9,432 nt of DNA from RGIG3009 sp045630765 (GTDB lineage Bacteria; Bacillota; Clostridia; Oscillospirales; Acutalibacteraceae), in the NCBI GenBank assembly GCA_045630765.1, contig JAZQTM010000031.1, forward strand, positions 1 to 9,432, read 5' to 3'. A model generated the notes under the pieces. That model saw only the letters and a list, made by a program, of their open reading frames with translations. It had not been told where the DNA came from and searched no databases. This document shows positions 8,398-9,432 of the stretch, one piece after another (position 1 is the stretch's first letter; every line of letters begins with the position of its first letter). The position numbers and the translations under genes were made by a program.

Positions 8398-8426
8398 GAG
8401 TATGGACGGGTTGTGGCAGAATATTC
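8398..8426 (-). promoter_or_regulatory. Candidate sigma-G (forespore) promoter of the ger operon
   Basis: Read on the minus strand, GAATA (8426-8422) matches the B. subtilis sigma-G -35 consensus GHATR. After exactly 17 nt comes CATACTC (8404-8398), one base from the -10 consensus CATnHTA. Germinant-receptor operons are known to be forespore sigma-G genes, so the match is expected biologically. The predicted start lies only about 10 nt before the ATG, at the ribosome binding site, which is uncomfortably short. Confidence 0.5.
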
Positions 8427-8430
8427 CGCC
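8415..8430. repeat. Imperfect 16-bp dyad in the divergent intergenic region
   Basis: GGCAGAATATTCCGCC is an inverted repeat with one mismatched pair (8418/8427) and the perfect palindrome GAATATTC (8419-8426) at its centre. It sits nearly midway between the two divergent start codons (8381 and 8468). It supplies both candidate -35 elements, but could instead or also be an operator for a dimeric regulator. Confidence 0.6.
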
Positions 8431-8447
8431 GCAATCCGTCTATACTA
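8419..8447 (+). promoter_or_regulatory. Candidate sigma-G (or sigma-A) promoter of the DUF421-DUF4363 genes
   Basis: GAATA (8419-8423) matches the sigma-G -35 GHATR, and 17 nt later TATACTA (8441-8447) differs from CATnHTA at the first base only. TATACT is also one base from the sigma-A -10 TATAAT, but the hexamer 17 nt upstream (AGAATA) is a poor sigma-A -35, so sigma-G is preferred. The expected transcript start near 8454 leaves a very short leader before the ribosome binding site. Confidence 0.45.
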
Positions 8448-8454
8448 CGCAAAA

Positions 8455-8460
8455 GAGGTG
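8455..8460 (+). promoter_or_regulatory. Ribosome binding site of the DUF421 gene
   Basis: GAGGTG lies 7 nt before ATG 8468 but only 4 nt before the adjoining in-frame TTG at 8465. This favours the ATG as the start. Confidence 0.65.
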
Positions 8461-8467
8461 ATGTTTG

Positions 8468-9148
8468 ATGGCGATTACGGCTATCCGCACCGCAATCATT
8501 TATCTGTTTTTGATTGCGGCACTGCGCGTGACGGGAAAACGACAACTGGGGGAATTGCAACCCATTGAGTTGGTGGTGACGTTGCTGATTTCCGACTTGG
8601 CGGCGGTGCCGATGCAAGAGAGCGGTGCGCCGCTTTTGTCGGGGCTTATCCCCATTGCGGTATTGGTGGCGCTGGAACTGATCCTCTCTGCGCTGATGGT
8701 GAAAAGCAACGGGTTATCCCGTCTGATCAGCGGAAATCCCGTGGTGATCATCAAAGACGGAAAACTGTCACAAAAAGCGCTGCGGCAGCTCAGGCTGACG
8801 GTGGAGGATCTGCTGGAAACGTTGCGGCAACAAGACGTGTTTGATCTGCAGGAGATCCGCTACGCGATCGCGGAAACCAACGGCAGTATCAGTTTGTTCA
8901 AGTTTGCCGACTGCCAGACCGCGACGGTGCGGGACATAAAGAAAAAGCCGTCGAACAGCGGCGCGGCGGTGCCGGTCGTGAACGACGGACAGTTGGTAAA
9001 ATGGGGGCTTGAAATGATCGGCGTTTCGGAAGAATGGGTGACGGAAACACTGGGAAAACTCGCTTGCCCGCTCTCGGAAACGCTGCTGCTCACCGCCGAT
9101 GATAAACGGCGCACCTATCTGATACGAAAAGGAGAGGAAAGCGCGTGA
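8468..9148 (+). CDS. DUF421 domain membrane protein (YetF/YcaP-like)
   Basis: A 226-residue protein of the DUF421 (YetF) family. It has three N-terminal membrane segments (about 4-21, 33-50, 57-77), with the hallmark GKRQLGELQPIELVVTLLISDLAAVPMQ at 23-50. A cytoplasmic domain follows, with GNPVVIIKDGKL (89-100), LLETLRQQDVFDLQEIRYAIAETNGSISLF (115-144) and a C-terminal part reading VPVVNDGQLVKWGLEMIG. These are the family's conserved stretches, and the length is normal. The biochemical role is not established; from memory, Bacillus relatives, including the '2Duf' protein, are spore-membrane proteins that affect resistance and germination. ATG 8468 is preferred to TTG 8465 because of ribosome-site spacing. 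The next gene overlaps by 4 nt (GTGA), and the gene is divergent from a germinant-receptor operon, which supports a sporulation role by inference. Confidence 0.93.
   Translation: MAITAIRTAIIYLFLIAALRVTGKRQLGELQPIELVVTLLISDLAAVPMQESGAPLLSGLIPIAVLVALELILSALMVKSNGLSRLISGNPVVIIKDGKLSQKALRQLRLTVEDLLETLRQQDVFDLQEIRYAIAETNGSISLFKFADCQTATVRDIKKKPSNSGAAVPVVNDGQLVKWGLEMIGVSEEWVTETLGKLACPLSETLLLTADDKRRTYLIRKGEESA
9131..9137 (+). promoter_or_regulatory. Ribosome binding site of the DUF4363 gene
   Basis: GGAGAGG in the last codons of the DUF421 gene lies 7 nt before the GTG at 9145. It supports a GTG start that overlaps the previous stop codon. Confidence 0.7.
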
Positions 9149-9432
9149 AACGGGTGATCTTGGCAGTTTTACTGCTGTTGTTTATTTGTGTCGGGTGTAT
9201 CGTGTCCATCACGATGCAACACGCCGTAATCGAGGAGTTTATGGCAAAAACCGAGAAAATGGAATCCTTGTTTAAGCAAGGGGACGTGGCGATGGCGATT
9301 ACCACCGCTCAAGGCTTTGCCGCTGATTACCGCGACAAAACGCGGTATTTTTCGTTGTTTTTGCCGCACAATACGCTCACGGAGGTGGAAAAGAGCGTGG
9401 TCAGCCTGCCCGCGATCCTTACACACGGCGAG
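9145..9432 (+). CDS. DUF4363 family protein, N-terminal part, 3' end outside window
   Basis: The frame from GTG 9145 stays open to the window edge, giving 96 visible residues. It begins MKRVILAVLLLLFICVGCIVSI, a single hydrophobic membrane anchor or signal, followed by a polar, probably helical domain (EEFMAKTEKMESLFKQGD, then TRYFSLFLPHNTLTEVEKSVVSLPAIL). The anchor, a helical region, and a final 'LF.pH..L.eve.s...L' stretch are characteristic of DUF4363 proteins, which often sit directly after DUF421 genes in Clostridia. VGC at 16-18 could be read as a lipobox, but -3 is Cys and the hydrophobic run continues, so a transmembrane anchor is likelier. The GTGA overlap with the DUF421 stop and the close ribosome binding site indicate translational coupling and probably a shared complex or process. 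Function unknown. Confidence 0.82.
   Translation, partial: MKRVILAVLLLLFICVGCIVSITMQHAVIEEFMAKTEKMESLFKQGDVAMAITTAQGFAADYRDKTRYFSLFLPHNTLTEVEKSVVSLPAILTHGE

Noticed and set aside
8465..8467. TTG start for the DUF421 protein
   Set aside because: It adds one residue only and sits too close to the ribosome binding site; the next codon is ATG.
1..9432. Search for CRISPR arrays, tRNA genes, insertion sequences and prophage parts
   Set aside because: No spaced direct repeats, cloverleaf-like sequence, transposase motifs or terminal inverted repeats were seen; nearly all of the window is accounted for by seven genes.

Overview
The window reads as a compact, gene-dense piece of chromosome from a spore-forming Firmicute. 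It is most likely a moderately GC-rich member of class Clostridia, perhaps an Oscillospirales-type gut lineage. The evidence is an AddAB (not RecBCD) recombination nuclease-helicase, a complete three-gene spore germinant-receptor operon, and a DUF421/DUF4363 gene pair of the kind found in spore formers. The lineage is inferred from gene content and codon style; no marker gene here settles it. I found no mobile element, tRNA, rRNA or CRISPR array.

Layout. (1) The left edge to position 1346, plus strand, holds the C-terminal part of AddB: the RecB-type nuclease domain and all four iron-sulphur cysteines. (2) Positions 1330-4875, plus strand, hold complete AddA, which starts at a GTG inside the end of addB. 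(3) Positions 4865-8381, minus strand, hold a gerA-type operon (subunits A, B, C) transcribed right to left. Successive genes overlap by 4 nt (ATGA), and the operon converges on addA with an 11-nt overlap of the two stop ends. (4) Positions 8382-8467 are the only real intergenic gap, a divergent promoter region of 86 nt. (5) From 8468 to the right edge, plus strand, there is a DUF421 (YetF-like) membrane protein followed by a DUF4363 protein cut by the window end.

Function. AddA and AddB form one double-strand-break resection enzyme. The three Ger proteins form one inner-spore-membrane germinant receptor: A membrane subunit, B transporter-like subunit, C lipoprotein. The function of the DUF421/DUF4363 pair is not established.

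Two non-coding signals stand out. The divergent gap contains an imperfect 16-bp dyad with GAATATTC at its centre. Read on either strand, its half GAATA lies exactly 17 nt upstream of a sequence one base from the sigma-G -10 consensus. This suggests back-to-back forespore promoters sharing one palindromic -35 and would tie the DUF421/DUF4363 pair to the germinant receptor. Second, just past the addA stop and inside the last codons of the GerC gene lies a 44-nt two-tier hairpin that could act as a shared terminator for both converging transcripts.
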